Shown here one piece after another: positions 1-7,612 of a stretch of DNA of 10,782 bases; position 1 is the stretch's first letter; every line of letters starts with the position of its first letter. The position numbers and the translations under genes are program-made. This DNA is from Hyphomicrobiales bacterium (GTDB lineage Bacteria; Pseudomonadota; Alphaproteobacteria; Rhizobiales; Aestuariivirgaceae): assembly GCA_012032065.1 (NCBI GenBank), contig JAAURV010000077.1, forward strand, positions 1-10,782, read 5' to 3'. The notes beneath the pieces were generated by a model that worked only from the letters and a program-made list of their open reading frames with translations, was not told where the DNA came from and searched no databases.

Positions 1-180
1 CGGCTCCATGGCCTCTTCGATCTCGACCAGGGCGTGAAACTGCTGCTCCGGGTCGATCACGATTTCCTGGACCGTGCCGGCATCGGTGCCCAGGATCTCG
101 ACCGATGCGCCCTCGTTCAATCCGGCCAGGCCGCTCTCCGGCAGGATCACCCGCAGGCTCAAGGTCGACTTGAACAGGTC
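1..180 (-). other. MCE (MlaD-type) domain fragment fused in frame to SPT
   Basis: Translating codons 354-413 of the same frame gives a stretch unlike any alpha-oxoamine synthase. It has a beta-strand entry LSLRVILPES, then GLAGLNEGASVEILGTDAGTV, then QEIVIDPEQQFHALVEIEE. This order (Gly-Leu, then 'G-hydrophobic-V-x-(h)-x-G-x-x-x-G-x-V', then an alternating hydrophobic strand) is the hallmark of MCE/MlaD domains, which form hexameric rings in ABC-linked lipid transport between membranes. MCE proteins usually have an N-terminal membrane anchor just before this point; none is seen here because SPT sequence takes its place. The domain is cut by the window edge. It is either the 3' part of a separate MlaD-like gene joined by deletion or misassembly, or a true fusion. 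Confidence 0.72.
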
Positions 181-1239
181 CCGCACCACGCCGGCCTGGA
201 GCAGGGCGTTCCACATGGCAAGCGTCGAGGGTTCATCGGGGCACTTGACCGCGATCACCGGACTTACTTCGCCGCAGCCCATGTCCAATCCCAATTCGCG
301 GAAACCCCGGTGCAGGCGCGCTGAGTTTGCCATCAGCTTGTCACGGCGCTCGGGCTCGGCAGCGAGTTTCCTCACCGCCGCTATCGACGTAGCGATGGAT
401 GCGGGGGAAGACGATGCGGTGAACATGTAGGGCCGCATCGCGTAACGCAGCGTTTCGAAGAGTGGATGATTGCCGGCGCCGAAGCCACCGATGGCGCCCA
501 CGCTCTTCGAGAAGGTGCCGACGATGAAATCGACTTCGTCCTCGAGGCCGGCTTCGTCGGCCAGTCCGCGTCCATGGGGGCCGAGCACGCCAAAGGAGTG
601 GGCTTCGTCCGAGAGAAGCTGGAAGCCGTGTTTCCTTTTCACCGCGATGAAATCGGCGAGCGGCGCGCGGTCTCCCAGCATCGAATAGATGCCTTCGACG
701 ACGACGAGCGCTCCGCCTTCGCCACCTTCCGAGCGCGCAAGCCGCTTGTCGAGATCGGCCGCGTCGTTGTGACGGAAGCGCACGAGCTTCGCACCCGAAA
801 GCGTACAGCCGTCATAGATCGACGAATGAGAGTCGGCATCGAGATAGATCGTGTCGCGTGGGCCAGCGAGGCCAGACATCATGCCGAGATTGGCCTGATA
901 GCCCGTGGTGAAGACGATGCAGTGCTCGCGGTTCAGAAAGCGCGCGAGTTCCGTCTCGAGTTGGGTGTGAAGCGCATAGGTGCCGTTGGCAATGCGTGAG
1001 CCCGTGGTTCCGGTGCCGAACTCTTCCATCGCCTTCTTGCCGGCGGCGATCGCATCTTCCTCGAAGGTGATGCCCATGTAGTTGTTGGTGCCGGCGAGAA
1101 TGGTTTCGCGGCCATTGATGATCGCGCGCGTAGGCGAGACGATCTTCTCGTTGATGGGCCCCAGGCCATGAACGCCCATGGCTTTGGCGCGGGCGTGCCG
1201 TTCGGCGATCACGCGGTGCTTTTCGAAAAGATCGATCAT
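1..1239 (-). CDS. spt: Serine palmitoyltransferase, C-terminus replaced by MCE-like domain; partial at left edge
   Basis: PLP-dependent alpha-oxoamine synthase that condenses L-serine with an acyl thioester to give 3-ketosphinganine, the first step of sphingolipid synthesis, in the cytoplasm. Starting at the ATG at 1239 (AAGAAGG ribosome site just upstream), 413 codons are open to the window edge. Residues 1-351 follow bacterial SPT closely: TNNYMGI near 51, GTTGSRIANGTY near 76-87, His138 in DADSHSSIYDG (the His that stacks on PLP), DEAHSFGVLGPHGRG at 211-225 with Asp211 and His214, and the PLP lysine Lys245 in GTFSKSVGAIGGF. The family normally continues about 50 residues beyond this point with a small-domain segment carrying an LRCS-type arginine motif. 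Here that segment is absent and residues from about 355 resemble an MCE domain. It starts 3 nt after the ACP stop and is last in the acsR-cerR-acpR-spt order. SPT identity is secure over other oxoamine synthases (BioF, KBL) because of the ACP, reductase and ligase neighbours; activity of this truncated form is doubtful. Confidence 0.92.
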   Translation of the reverse strand, partial: MIDLFEKHRVIAERHARAKAMGVHGLGPINEKIVSPTRAIINGRETILAGTNNYMGITFEEDAIAAGKKAMEEFGTGTTGSRIANGTYALHTQLETELARFLNREHCIVFTTGYQANLGMMSGLAGPRDTIYLDADSHSSIYDGCTLSGAKLVRFRHNDAADLDKRLARSEGGEGGALVVVEGIYSMLGDRAPLADFIAVKRKHGFQLLSDEAHSFGVLGPHGRGLADEAGLEDEVDFIVGTFSKSVGAIGGFGAGNHPLFETLRYAMRPYMFTASSSPASIATSIAAVRKLAAEPERRDKLMANSARLHRGFRELGLDMGCGEVSPVIAVKCPDEPSTLAMWNALLQAGVVRDLFKSTLSLRVILPESGLAGLNEGASVEILGTDAGTVQEIVIDPEQQFHALVEIEEAMEP

Positions 1240-1242
1240 GTC

Positions 1243-1479
1243 TCAGGCCTTCTTGCGGGAGTCCACGACCTTCGCGAGGTCGGAGATGGTGCGCGTTTCG
1301 GACAAAATGTTGAGCGGAATCTCGATGTCGTAGCGGTCTTCGACTTCCATCACGAAATCCATCACGGTCACGCTGTCGATATTGAGGTCGGCGGAAATGT
1401 CGGTCTCCGCCGAAAGCTCGATGCTCCTGGCATTGAACTTCGCCAGCATGTCTTTCAGTTCGGCAACCGTGTCCGTCAT
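1243..1479 (-). CDS. acpR: Acyl carrier protein dedicated to sphingolipid synthesis
   Basis: A 78-residue acyl carrier protein. The 4'-phosphopantetheine attachment site is Ser36 in LNIDSVTVMDFVMEVED, followed by the usual helix III region DIEIPLNILSETRTISDLAKVV. Acidic and small, with no extra domain. The ATG at 1479 has an AGGGAG ribosome site 8 nt upstream (1488-1493), and it overlaps the upstream reductase stop by 4 nt (ATGA at 1476-1479), so the two are probably translationally coupled; spt begins 3 nt after its stop. In Caulobacter-type ceramide clusters a specialised ACP in this position supplies acyl-ACP rather than acyl-CoA to SPT; that role is inferred here from gene order. It could instead be a generic ACP, but its place between a FAAL-like ligase/reductase pair and spt makes that unlikely. 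Confidence 0.93.
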   Translation of the reverse strand: MTDTVAELKDMLAKFNARSIELSAETDISADLNIDSVTVMDFVMEVEDRYDIEIPLNILSETRTISDLAKVVDSRKKA

Positions 1480-2443
1480 GCAAGTGTCTCCCTGTGGCCG
1501 GTTGCTCTAGCGGTGTGGCGCGACGGCGGCAACCAGCCTTCATTGCGGTACCAGGCCAATGTGCGGCGGAATCCGTCTTCGAATTGAATGGATGCCGCAA
1601 GCTTCAGTTCGGCTTCGCAAACCCAATCCGCATGGTAGAGCTCGCCGATCTTTCCCGGATTCAAGATGGTGGTTTTGCCGCTGATCCGGGCGATTCCTGC
1701 GATGGCGGCCGCGGCGGCCGACAAAAGAGGCTTCGGAAGATAGGCAATCTTCGGAGCCCCTCCTTCCACTTTCGCCGCCGTTTGAAGCAAGTCGGGCCAA
1801 CCGTAACCGCCCTCCGTGCCATCGCTCATCGTTCGAATGCCTTGCCATGTCCCTGTGACCGAGTCCGCTAACGCGCGCGCGAGGTCTTCAACATAGACGA
1901 GGGAGAAGCGCTGGGATGCGGTGCCTGGAATGAATGCCACGGTCCCGGTCAGCGCCTTGAAAAGCGGAAGCGTGGCTTTGTCGCCGGGGCCGTACACGGC
2001 TGGAGGGCGCACGATCGCCAATGACAGGTTTCCGGCTGCCTGCATGACTGCGTCTTCGCCTGCCCTCTTGCTCGCCGCATAGCCGGAGATTGCAGGCAGA
2101 CGCGCGGACAACGAAGACACATGCACGAAACGGCGCACCTTCGCATGAGCTGCGGCTGTTGCAACGTTGGCGGCCCCTGTTGCATTCACTTCCTGAAAGG
2201 CGAGGCGTGACGGCGCCACGACAGCTCCCGCGATGTGGATCACCGAGCCGGCGCTTTGCGCGAGAGCCGAAAGCGAATTGCTATTGCCGAGGCGCCTGCG
2301 ACAATCTCAACGCCGGGCGGGAAACTTGCTTTCGAAGGATCGCGCGCCAGCACTCTCACCGCGTGTCCCCGGCGGAGAAGCTCCGCCACGACATGACGCC
2401 CGGCAAATCCGGTCGCGCCTGTCACCGCGATGACAGCGGCCAT
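1476..2443 (-). CDS. cerR: NAD(P)-dependent SDR reductase/epimerase of ceramide synthesis, one-base frameshift
   Basis: Extended short-chain dehydrogenase/epimerase, about 322 residues once the frame is restored. The N-terminal Rossmann motif TGATGFAG (Gly9, Gly12, Gly15) is in one frame. The catalytic part is in another: HVSSLSAR near 110, Tyr122 and Lys126 in YAASK, then IVRPPAVYGPGD. The frames meet near 2292/2293, where the coding strand reads GGCGCCTCGGC; one extra A gives Gly-Asp-Leu-Gly, the family's usual strand end after EIVAG. Start: ATG at 2443 with AAGGAG 7 nt upstream (2451-2456). The stop overlaps the ACP start by 4 nt. In Caulobacter the homologous reductase is needed for ceramide; it reduces the 3-keto group of either the sphingoid base or the oxo-ceramide, and the sequence cannot separate these. 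The break is probably an indel error, since all motifs are intact on both sides. Confidence 0.85.
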
Positions 2444-2466
2444 TCCTCAACTCCTTGCAGCGATGC

Positions 2467-4208
2467 CTACTGGGCGGCGGCGAGAAAGGCCGGCATGCCT
2501 TCGGCCACATCCGTGTAGGCGCCCGCCAGATAATTCTGCCTGGCGCCCGCCCGCGAGAGTTTGCCGGAAGATGTAAACGGCAGGCTCTTGGGCGGTACCA
2601 GCACGATCGTGCACTCCACACCGGCACTCTGATGCACAACGGCGGCAACCTTGTGGCGCAGGTTTTCCATATCCTGCTTGTCCTGCACACGGCAGTGCAC
2701 GAGCACAACCACGTCGTCGTCGCCATCGTCGCCTTCGACCGCGAAAGCCGCAACGTCGCCGGACTTCAGAGGTTCGATCTGTTCGGCCGCCCACTCGATG
2801 TCCTGCGGCCAGATGTTGCGGCCATTGTGCAGAATGAGATCCTTGACGCGGCCCGTGATCACGATTTCGCCGTCGAGCCAATAGCCCATGTCGCCGGTGT
2901 CGAGGAAACCGTCCGGCGAAAGCACGGCTTCGGTGGCAGCTTGATCCTGGAAGTAGCCGCTCATCACGCTCGGCCCCTTTACGAAGATGCGCCCGATGCG
3001 GCGTCCGCCGAGGATTGCACCGTCCGGCGATCTAATCTCCACGATGTGCCCGGGAATCGGCTTGCCGCACACGACGAAGCTCCGCGCTTCGGCGCGCGCC
3101 CGCGACGGGCCGCGCTCCTGCGTGGTCTTGTAGATGTTGCGGTCGATCGTATCGATGCGGATCGGTTCCGCCGCGGATGCAAAGGTCACGGCCAGCGTCG
3201 TTTCGGCCATGCCGTAGCTCGGCACGAACGCCTTTTCGTCAAAACCGCCACTTTCAGCGTGCGGGCGAAATGTTCGAGCACATCGGCGCGAACCATGTCG
3301 CCGCCAATGCCAGCCGCGCGCCACTGCGACAGATCGAGCGTCGGCGCTTCGCCGTTAATGCGGCGGGCCGCGAGATCGTAGCCGAAGGTCGGCGAGTAGC
3401 AGACCGTCGTCTTGTTGTCCGACATCAGCTTGAGCCAAAGCGCGGGGCGGCGGGCGAATGCCGTCGTTGGAAGATAATCGACGCTGATCTGGCCCATCAT
3501 CGGAGACAGGCAGAATCCCACAAGCCCCATGTCGTGATAGAGCGGCAGCCAGGAGAAGGCACGATCGCCGGGAAGCGCCTTCATACCATGGCGGATAATT
3601 CCGGCCGTATTGGCCACGATGGCGCGCTGGCTGATCAGCACGCCCTTGGGGTTCGACGTCGATCCCGAGGAGTATTGGATGTAAGCCACGTCGTCCGGGC
3701 CGAAAGGCTTAAGCTCGCCGTCGCTTTCCAGAAGCGCATCGAACTCTGCATGAGTCAGCACGCGCGGATTGCCGGCGAGTACGGCACCGGCGCGAATGTG
3801 GCCTTCGAGATCTGCTGGAGTGACGACAGCGCTCGCACCCGCGGCCCGCAACATGCCGGCCACGCGATCGATGTAGGAGTCCTTGCCGCCGATATACATC
3901 GTATAGGGCATGGGGCAGGGCACCAACCCCGCATACTGGCAGCCAAAGAACAGGCTCATGAACTCGGGACAGGTCTCGGCGACAATCGCCACGCGATCAC
4001 CCCGGTTCAGCCCCAGCGAGAGAAGCTTCCGCGCGGCCGACAACGCCTTGAGACGCAATTCCGGGTAAGGCAACACCGATTGAAGCTGGCCCCGGCCCGT
4101 ATAGAAATTGAAGCCGGTTTCGCCGCGCGCGGCATAATCCAGACCCTCGGCAAGCGTTGCGAATTCCGCCAGCTTCTGCTGCAGATCGACGTTCGTTCTT
4201 GGCGTCAT
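2467..4208 (-). CDS. acsR: Fatty acyl-AMP/acyl-CoA ligase (FAAL-like) of ceramide operon, one-base frameshift
   Basis: ANL-superfamily adenylate-forming enzyme, about 580 residues after frame repair. It activates a fatty acid with ATP and probably loads it onto the neighbouring ACP. Visible motifs from Met at 4208: P-loop YSSGSTSNPKG near 179, WLPLYHDMGLVGF near 220, SYGMAETTL after the shift, DTGDMGYWLDGEIVITGRVKDLI (hinge and Arg), GRNIWPQDIE and a late TSSGKLSR with the catalytic-type lysine. The LPLYHDMG, YGMAETTL and GRNIWPQDIE signatures are more like FAAL/FadD32 than like ordinary FadD. The frame breaks at the AAA codon for Lys319 (3252-3254); a fourth A gives TLKSGGFDEKAF and continuity. 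I chose ATG 4208 because GGAGGG lies 7 nt upstream; in-frame ATGs at 4262 and 4334 lack a good site. The stop is 23 nt before the cerR start. Whether it releases acyl-CoA or acyl-ACP is not visible. Confidence 0.88.
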
Positions 4209-4215
4209 CTGCAAG

Positions 4216-4221
4216 CCCTCC
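4216..4221 (-). promoter_or_regulatory. Shine-Dalgarno site deciding the acsR start
   Basis: The minus strand reads GGAGGG here, followed by 7 nt and the ATG at 4208. Neither alternative ATG (4262, 4334) has a comparable purine-rich site, and the family's conserved N-terminus begins shortly after 4208. Confidence 0.6.
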
Positions 4222-4380
4222 ACGGGCAACGCCGTGTCGCGCTTTTCACTCTGTGCCGTCATGAACTCAAACCCCAATCCAATCTTCAATCCGGAACTCG
4301 CTGGATTGCGCGAAGCCCGAATAGCCCCATGCATCAGGTAAGCCCCGCGGCGGCACTCGTGAAATCAAAAGGTGTTTCAG

Positions 4381-4386
4381 ATTGTA
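4381..4386 (-). promoter_or_regulatory. Possible -10 element for the ceramide operon
   Basis: In the AT-rich gap between the acsR start and the stop of the upstream gene, the minus strand reads TACAAT, close to a sigma-70 -10 box. No clear -35 box is seen 16-18 nt upstream, so this is weak. A start here would leave a leader of roughly 165 nt before ATG 4208. It would let the ceramide genes be expressed apart from the upstream genes. Confidence 0.25.
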
Positions 4387-4401
4387 ACGATGAACAAAGA
4401 G

Positions 4402-4941
4402 TTAAATCTTGATTTTTTCCAATAGGATAGCGGCCATCATCAGAGCCAGGGCGCCAACCGCGAAACCGGTCGTCCAAGCGAAGATCAGGGCTGCGCCGCT
4501 GTATCCTGCGATAGATTCGCGGGCTGGCGTTGCAACCGCAATTTCCCGCTCCCGTGCAATCAGCCGGTGAGCCAGGTGGGTCTTCGCGTGCTCCATCATT
4601 TCGGCGCGGTCGGCGGTCTCGAACAGCGTCTCGCGGCCAAGGCGGGTGTCCTGAACCAGGCGATAAGTGCGGTGATCCGGCTCCATCACCACCTGGGCAA
4701 TCATGTCGAGCCACAGCCTCGGCGGATCGCCAGGGACAAGCGCAAGATCGAAGAGCTTCGAGGCTTCGGGATTGGACGAGACGATGGGCAGCAGATCGTC
4801 TTTGAGAAGTTGCAGCCGCAACGTCTTGGAATCGCGGATGTTCAGCACGGCATCGACATGGGCAGCTTCCGCCAGCCGCGCTCTGCGGAGTGCATCCGCC
4901 AGAGCGTCCTTGCCGTTGCCGTTTGAGCCGAGCTCCGCCAA
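4402..4941 (-). CDS. Conserved hypothetical protein with C-terminal membrane anchor
   Basis: About 179 residues, function not recognised. A soluble, charged N-terminal region (GNGKDALADALRRARLAEAAHVDAV, split here by two short helices) is followed by FDLALVPGDPPRLWLDM and VVMEPDHRTYRLVQDT, then DRAEMMEHAKTHLAHR, and one C-terminal membrane segment near residues 150-174 ending in Lys-Ile-Lys-Ile. This layout suggests a tail-anchored inner-membrane protein with its bulk in the cytoplasm. The start is uncertain: I prefer the TTG at 4941, with GGAAGGA 8 nt upstream (4950-4956). An in-frame ATG exists at 5013 without a ribosome site. Another possibility is an ATG in the next frame at 4959 or 4974, if one A is missing from the TTAAGC at about 4944-4949. 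It lies 97 nt after the stop of the 5039-5731 gene, on the same strand, ahead of the ceramide operon; no functional link is proven. Confidence 0.65.
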   Translation of the reverse strand: MAELGSNGNGKDALADALRRARLAEAAHVDAVLNIRDSKTLRLQLLKDDLLPIVSSNPEASKLFDLALVPGDPPRLWLDMIAQVVMEPDHRTYRLVQDTRLGRETLFETADRAEMMEHAKTHLAHRLIAREREIAVATPARESIAGYSGAALIFAWTTGFAVGALALMMAAILLEKIKI

Positions 4942-5038
4942 GAGCTTAATCCTTCCATGCGCGCCTGTGCCATTTCGGGACAGAGTTATCCCTCGGCCAG
5001 CGCCTGAACGCATCTTTGCAGGTGCGGTGCCAGCGCTC

Positions 5039-5731
5039 TCAGACGGTGCAGACTGCCGGCAGGCCCGCCGTGCCGAACCACAACTCATAAGTGTTCGGGC
5101 GCACTTTCGTAGCCGTGCTGTTGGCGGCGAGATCGAGCACGGCAACGGTCAGGCCAACGCTCGCAAACGACTCCGCGATCTGGCCGGCCCGCTCCATGTC
5201 GCTCTCATGGAACGCGCGCAGTTCGTGGCGGCTGCCGGCCCAGGTGGCGCGAGCGAAACCGGGCACCGTCAGATTGCTGCGCTCGGTATCGGTCATCTTG
5301 GCGAGAAGCAATCTTGCGCACGCGCGCTGTTGTTCATTCATCGCATGGACAAACACCCGGCTCGGCATACGTTCGAGCGCTTCGCGGAATGTGCCGGCCA
5401 CCTTCGGGTTTGCCACCGCCGCCTTGAGCAATGCCTGTTCCATCAGCGGCAGCATCTCCTTGTCGGCGGAGGAATTTGCATAGGCTAGTTGAGCGGTAAC
5501 GAATTCAACGGGCACCTTGTCGTTCTTGAGAAGGTACTCGAACATGGCGATGCCGTATTTGCGCTTCTCCGGCGCCTGGTCGCTGACGAGATCGATCATG
5601 GTTTTCAGATCGCTCAAATTCTGCTGCCAGCGCGTGTAGTAAAGCCCGGTGCCCGCGACAGTGACCGGGATCATCACGGTGGCGAGAACCTGCACGATCG
5701 TTTCGCGAAAAGGTCGTGACCCGTTGGACAT
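5039..5731 (-). CDS. Hypothetical membrane-anchored protein
   Basis: 230 residues, family not recognised. The N-terminus is short and polar, then a single membrane segment at about residues 12-31 (IVQVLATVMIPVTVAGTGLYY) is followed directly by a basic/aromatic boundary (TRWQQ). The rest is soluble and helix-rich, with a segment LKTMIDLVSDQAPEKRKYGIAMFEYLL and helical-repeat-like stretches. The C-terminal part (ADLAANS-type strand, then KVRPNTYELWFG) alternates hydrophobic residues as in small alpha/beta domains. The ATG at 5731 has AGGGAG 6 nt upstream (5738-5743), a strong start. It begins 36 nt after the hydroxylase stop and so may belong to the same transcript. No catalytic motif is visible. 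Confidence 0.72.
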   Translation of the reverse strand: MSNGSRPFRETIVQVLATVMIPVTVAGTGLYYTRWQQNLSDLKTMIDLVSDQAPEKRKYGIAMFEYLLKNDKVPVEFVTAQLAYANSSADKEMLPLMEQALLKAAVANPKVAGTFREALERMPSRVFVHAMNEQQRACARLLLAKMTDTERSNLTVPGFARATWAGSRHELRAFHESDMERAGQIAESFASVGLTVAVLDLAANSTATKVRPNTYELWFGTAGLPAVCTV

Positions 5732-5766
5732 ATGTAACTCCCTGGGATGGCTTCGCGAGCTTTAGT

Positions 5767-6543
5767 TCAGCGCACGATTCGACGGAATGGCCGTGAAATG
5801 AGCTGCGGCAGGGGGCGGTCGAACTCGCGCTCCACGCCGACCGGCATCTCTTCCGTACGCGCCGTGGCGCTGCGGCTGGCGAAGAGGCGGTCCCAGACCG
5901 AGAGCAGTGTCGCATAATTCGAGTCAGTGTCGCGCCTGATCGCATGGTGGTGAACCCAGTGGATCGATGGCGTCACGATAAGGCGGGAAAGTGGCGCTTC
6001 GATCTCCCTTGGCAGCCGCATGTTGGAGTGATGGAAGACGGTGGAGAAGAAAAGCAGCGTCTCGAACACCACGACACTTGCCAGCGGCACATCCAGCAGA
6101 AAGATCAGAGCGCCACGTACCAGAGCCGACAACAGCACCTCGCCGAAATGAAAACGCACGGCGCTCGAGGCATCCAGCGTTTCGTCGAGATGATGAATTT
6201 CGTGGAAGCGCCAGAGGAACGGCACCACATGATTGGCGCGGTGCCACCAGTAGATCCAGAAATCGAGAATGAGAATGTCCGCCGCAAGCCCGCTCCAGCC
6301 GCTCCACCACACAGGCCGCCAATCCAAGGCATATTGCGCGGCATAAGCCGAGAGCGGGATCACGATCAGCGGCGAAAGCACCGTGTTGATGCCCGCAAGC
6401 GTGAAGTTCTTGGCAAGCCGCGCGATGCGGTTCGCCACATGCACTTTGGCCATCGGGAATATGCGCTCGGCGATAAGCACCGCCATCATGAATGCGATGA
6501 TCCAGGCCAGTTTCGAATAGAGCAGGTTTCCGAAGTCTTCCAT
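5767..6543 (-). CDS. Sterol desaturase/fatty acid hydroxylase superfamily protein
   Basis: 258-residue integral membrane di-iron oxygenase. The eight-histidine pattern of the superfamily is present: H101-RAN-H105, H114-EI-H117-H118, His132, H171-H172 in FHHSN and H195-WV-H198-H199. Several hydrophobic segments surround these (about 12-28, 48-72, 85-100, 140-165). Such enzymes use O2 and reductant to hydroxylate or desaturate sterols, fatty acids, sphingoid bases or ceramides at the membrane; the substrate cannot be read from sequence. The superfamily includes sphinganine C4-hydroxylase and fatty acid 2-hydroxylase, so a role on sphingolipids is possible given the ceramide genes 1.5 kb downstream, but this is inference. 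The ATG at 6543 shares one base with the AbrB stop (TGATG), implying coupled translation; no separate ribosome site is seen. Confidence 0.9.
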   Translation of the reverse strand: MEDFGNLLYSKLAWIIAFMMAVLIAERIFPMAKVHVANRIARLAKNFTLAGINTVLSPLIVIPLSAYAAQYALDWRPVWWSGWSGLAADILILDFWIYWWHRANHVVPFLWRFHEIHHLDETLDASSAVRFHFGEVLLSALVRGALIFLLDVPLASVVVFETLLFFSTVFHHSNMRLPREIEAPLSRLIVTPSIHWVHHHAIRRDTDSNYATLLSVWDRLFASRSATARTEEMPVGVEREFDRPLPQLISRPFRRIVR

Positions 6544-7612
6544 CAGCCGTCATCTAAAGCGCTGCCGCGCCGAGCCGCACTAACATTTTTGTGAACCCCG
6601 CCGAGGAAGAAGGCTGTCACAACTGGCATCAGCAGAACAAGCCCCACATAGCGGACGATCTGATGCGCCGCGACATAGGCAGGATCGAGGCCAAGCGCGA
6701 AAGCCATGATGATCATGGCTTCGAGACCTCCCGGCGCAAAGGCAAGCAGCGTGAGGGCAAGAGGCAGCCCGCCGATCCACGCCGTCAGAGCAGCACCCGC
6801 CGACGCGACTGCCAACCCCACGATGAAGCCGCCGAAACCCGCTTTGAAGCAGCTCTTCAGTTCGGCCGCCCCGATGTCCGCGAAGCGGATCCCGATCAAA
6901 CCTCCGAGTACGACATTCGCGGGGATCAGGATCGCGTCCGGTGCCGCACCTTTCGTCATTCCGCCAAGCCCAAGGGCCGCAGCGGCGAGAACTGCTCCGA
7001 GAATAAGACCTGCCGGGACTCTCAGCCTCTCGAAGATCAATCCCGCCGCCACTGAGGCCGCGACAAGCAGGCCTATCTCGCTTGCGTCCGCGATAACCGC
7101 CGCCGCCGGGAGCGATGCGCTACCTTGTCCATTCAACAGTTCGATGACGAAGGGCAGGGCGGCGATGATGAAGAACAGCCGCACGCATTGGCCCACGATC
7201 ACCTTCTTCATGTCCGCGCCCGATCGTTCGGCCAGCAGTACGACCATCGAAAGCGCGCCGGGAAGGCTCGCAAAAAGCGCGGTTGGTCGCGGCCATGAGA
7301 AGGCTCTGGAATAGTAGACGTAGCAGGCCGCTGTGACGGCAACGGCTGTGACGCTCAGCCCCGCGATGCTGAGCGGCCATTGAGCAGCGCGTTCGATGGT
7401 GTCCCAGGTTACGGCAGTGCGGTTTGCGCGCCGAGCAGAATGAAGGCCGCTGCTTTCAATGCTTCGGGCAGCGCCAGCGGCAGCTTTGCATATGCGGCGA
7501 GGATGACTGCGATCATGGAGCCCGCAAGCCATGGGGCTGGCAGACCCGCAAACGCCGCGGCCGCTCCGCCTGCCGTCCCGGCGAGAAGCAGGACCAGTGT
7601 CGGCGCGATCAC
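6543..7612 (-). CDS. AbrB-family (duplicated-domain) membrane protein, one-base frameshift
   Basis: After frame repair, about 356 residues with roughly ten membrane segments in two similar halves, as in the AbrB-duplication family (often labelled ammonia monooxygenase-like; transport function poorly known). Family signatures: PAPWLAGSM early, LLGAQTG, SLPGALSMVV, then in the second half RVPAGLILG, VLGGLIGIRF, FAPGGLEAMIIMAFALG and HQIVRYV. The two frames meet near 7420/7421, where the coding strand reads ACCGCACTGCC; one more G gives GAQTGTAVTWD, the expected motif. The start is taken as GTG at 7612, which overlaps the phosphatase stop by 4 nt (GTGA); the TM segment begins immediately. The stop overlaps the hydroxylase start. 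The break is likely an indel error because both sides are intact. Confidence 0.85.

Noticed and set aside
1..1239. Classing the oxoamine synthase as BioF or KBL
   Set aside because: The NGTY motif, the context of dedicated ACP, SDR and FAAL-like ligase, and the absence of bio genes or threonine dehydrogenase fit SPT better.
812..1600. Minus-strand open frame of 262 codons across spt, acpR and cerR
   Set aside because: Out of frame with three well-supported genes, and its product is Arg/His-rich low-quality sequence.
3252..3254. Programmed ribosomal frameshifting in the acyl ligase
   Set aside because: The site is not an X-XXY-YYZ slippery heptamer, no stem or pseudoknot is evident after it, and three other genes have similar single-base losses, which favours error.
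4263..4334. Upstream ATG starts for the acyl ligase at 4262 and 4334
   Set aside because: No good ribosome site, and the extra residues lack family similarity; ATG 4208 has GGAGGG at 7 nt.
3177..4412. Long plus-strand open frame of 411 codons
   Set aside because: It is antisense to the acyl ligase, which carries clear ANL motifs. High-GC codon bias on the coding strand opens long antisense frames; its product is Arg/His-rich and has no family pattern.
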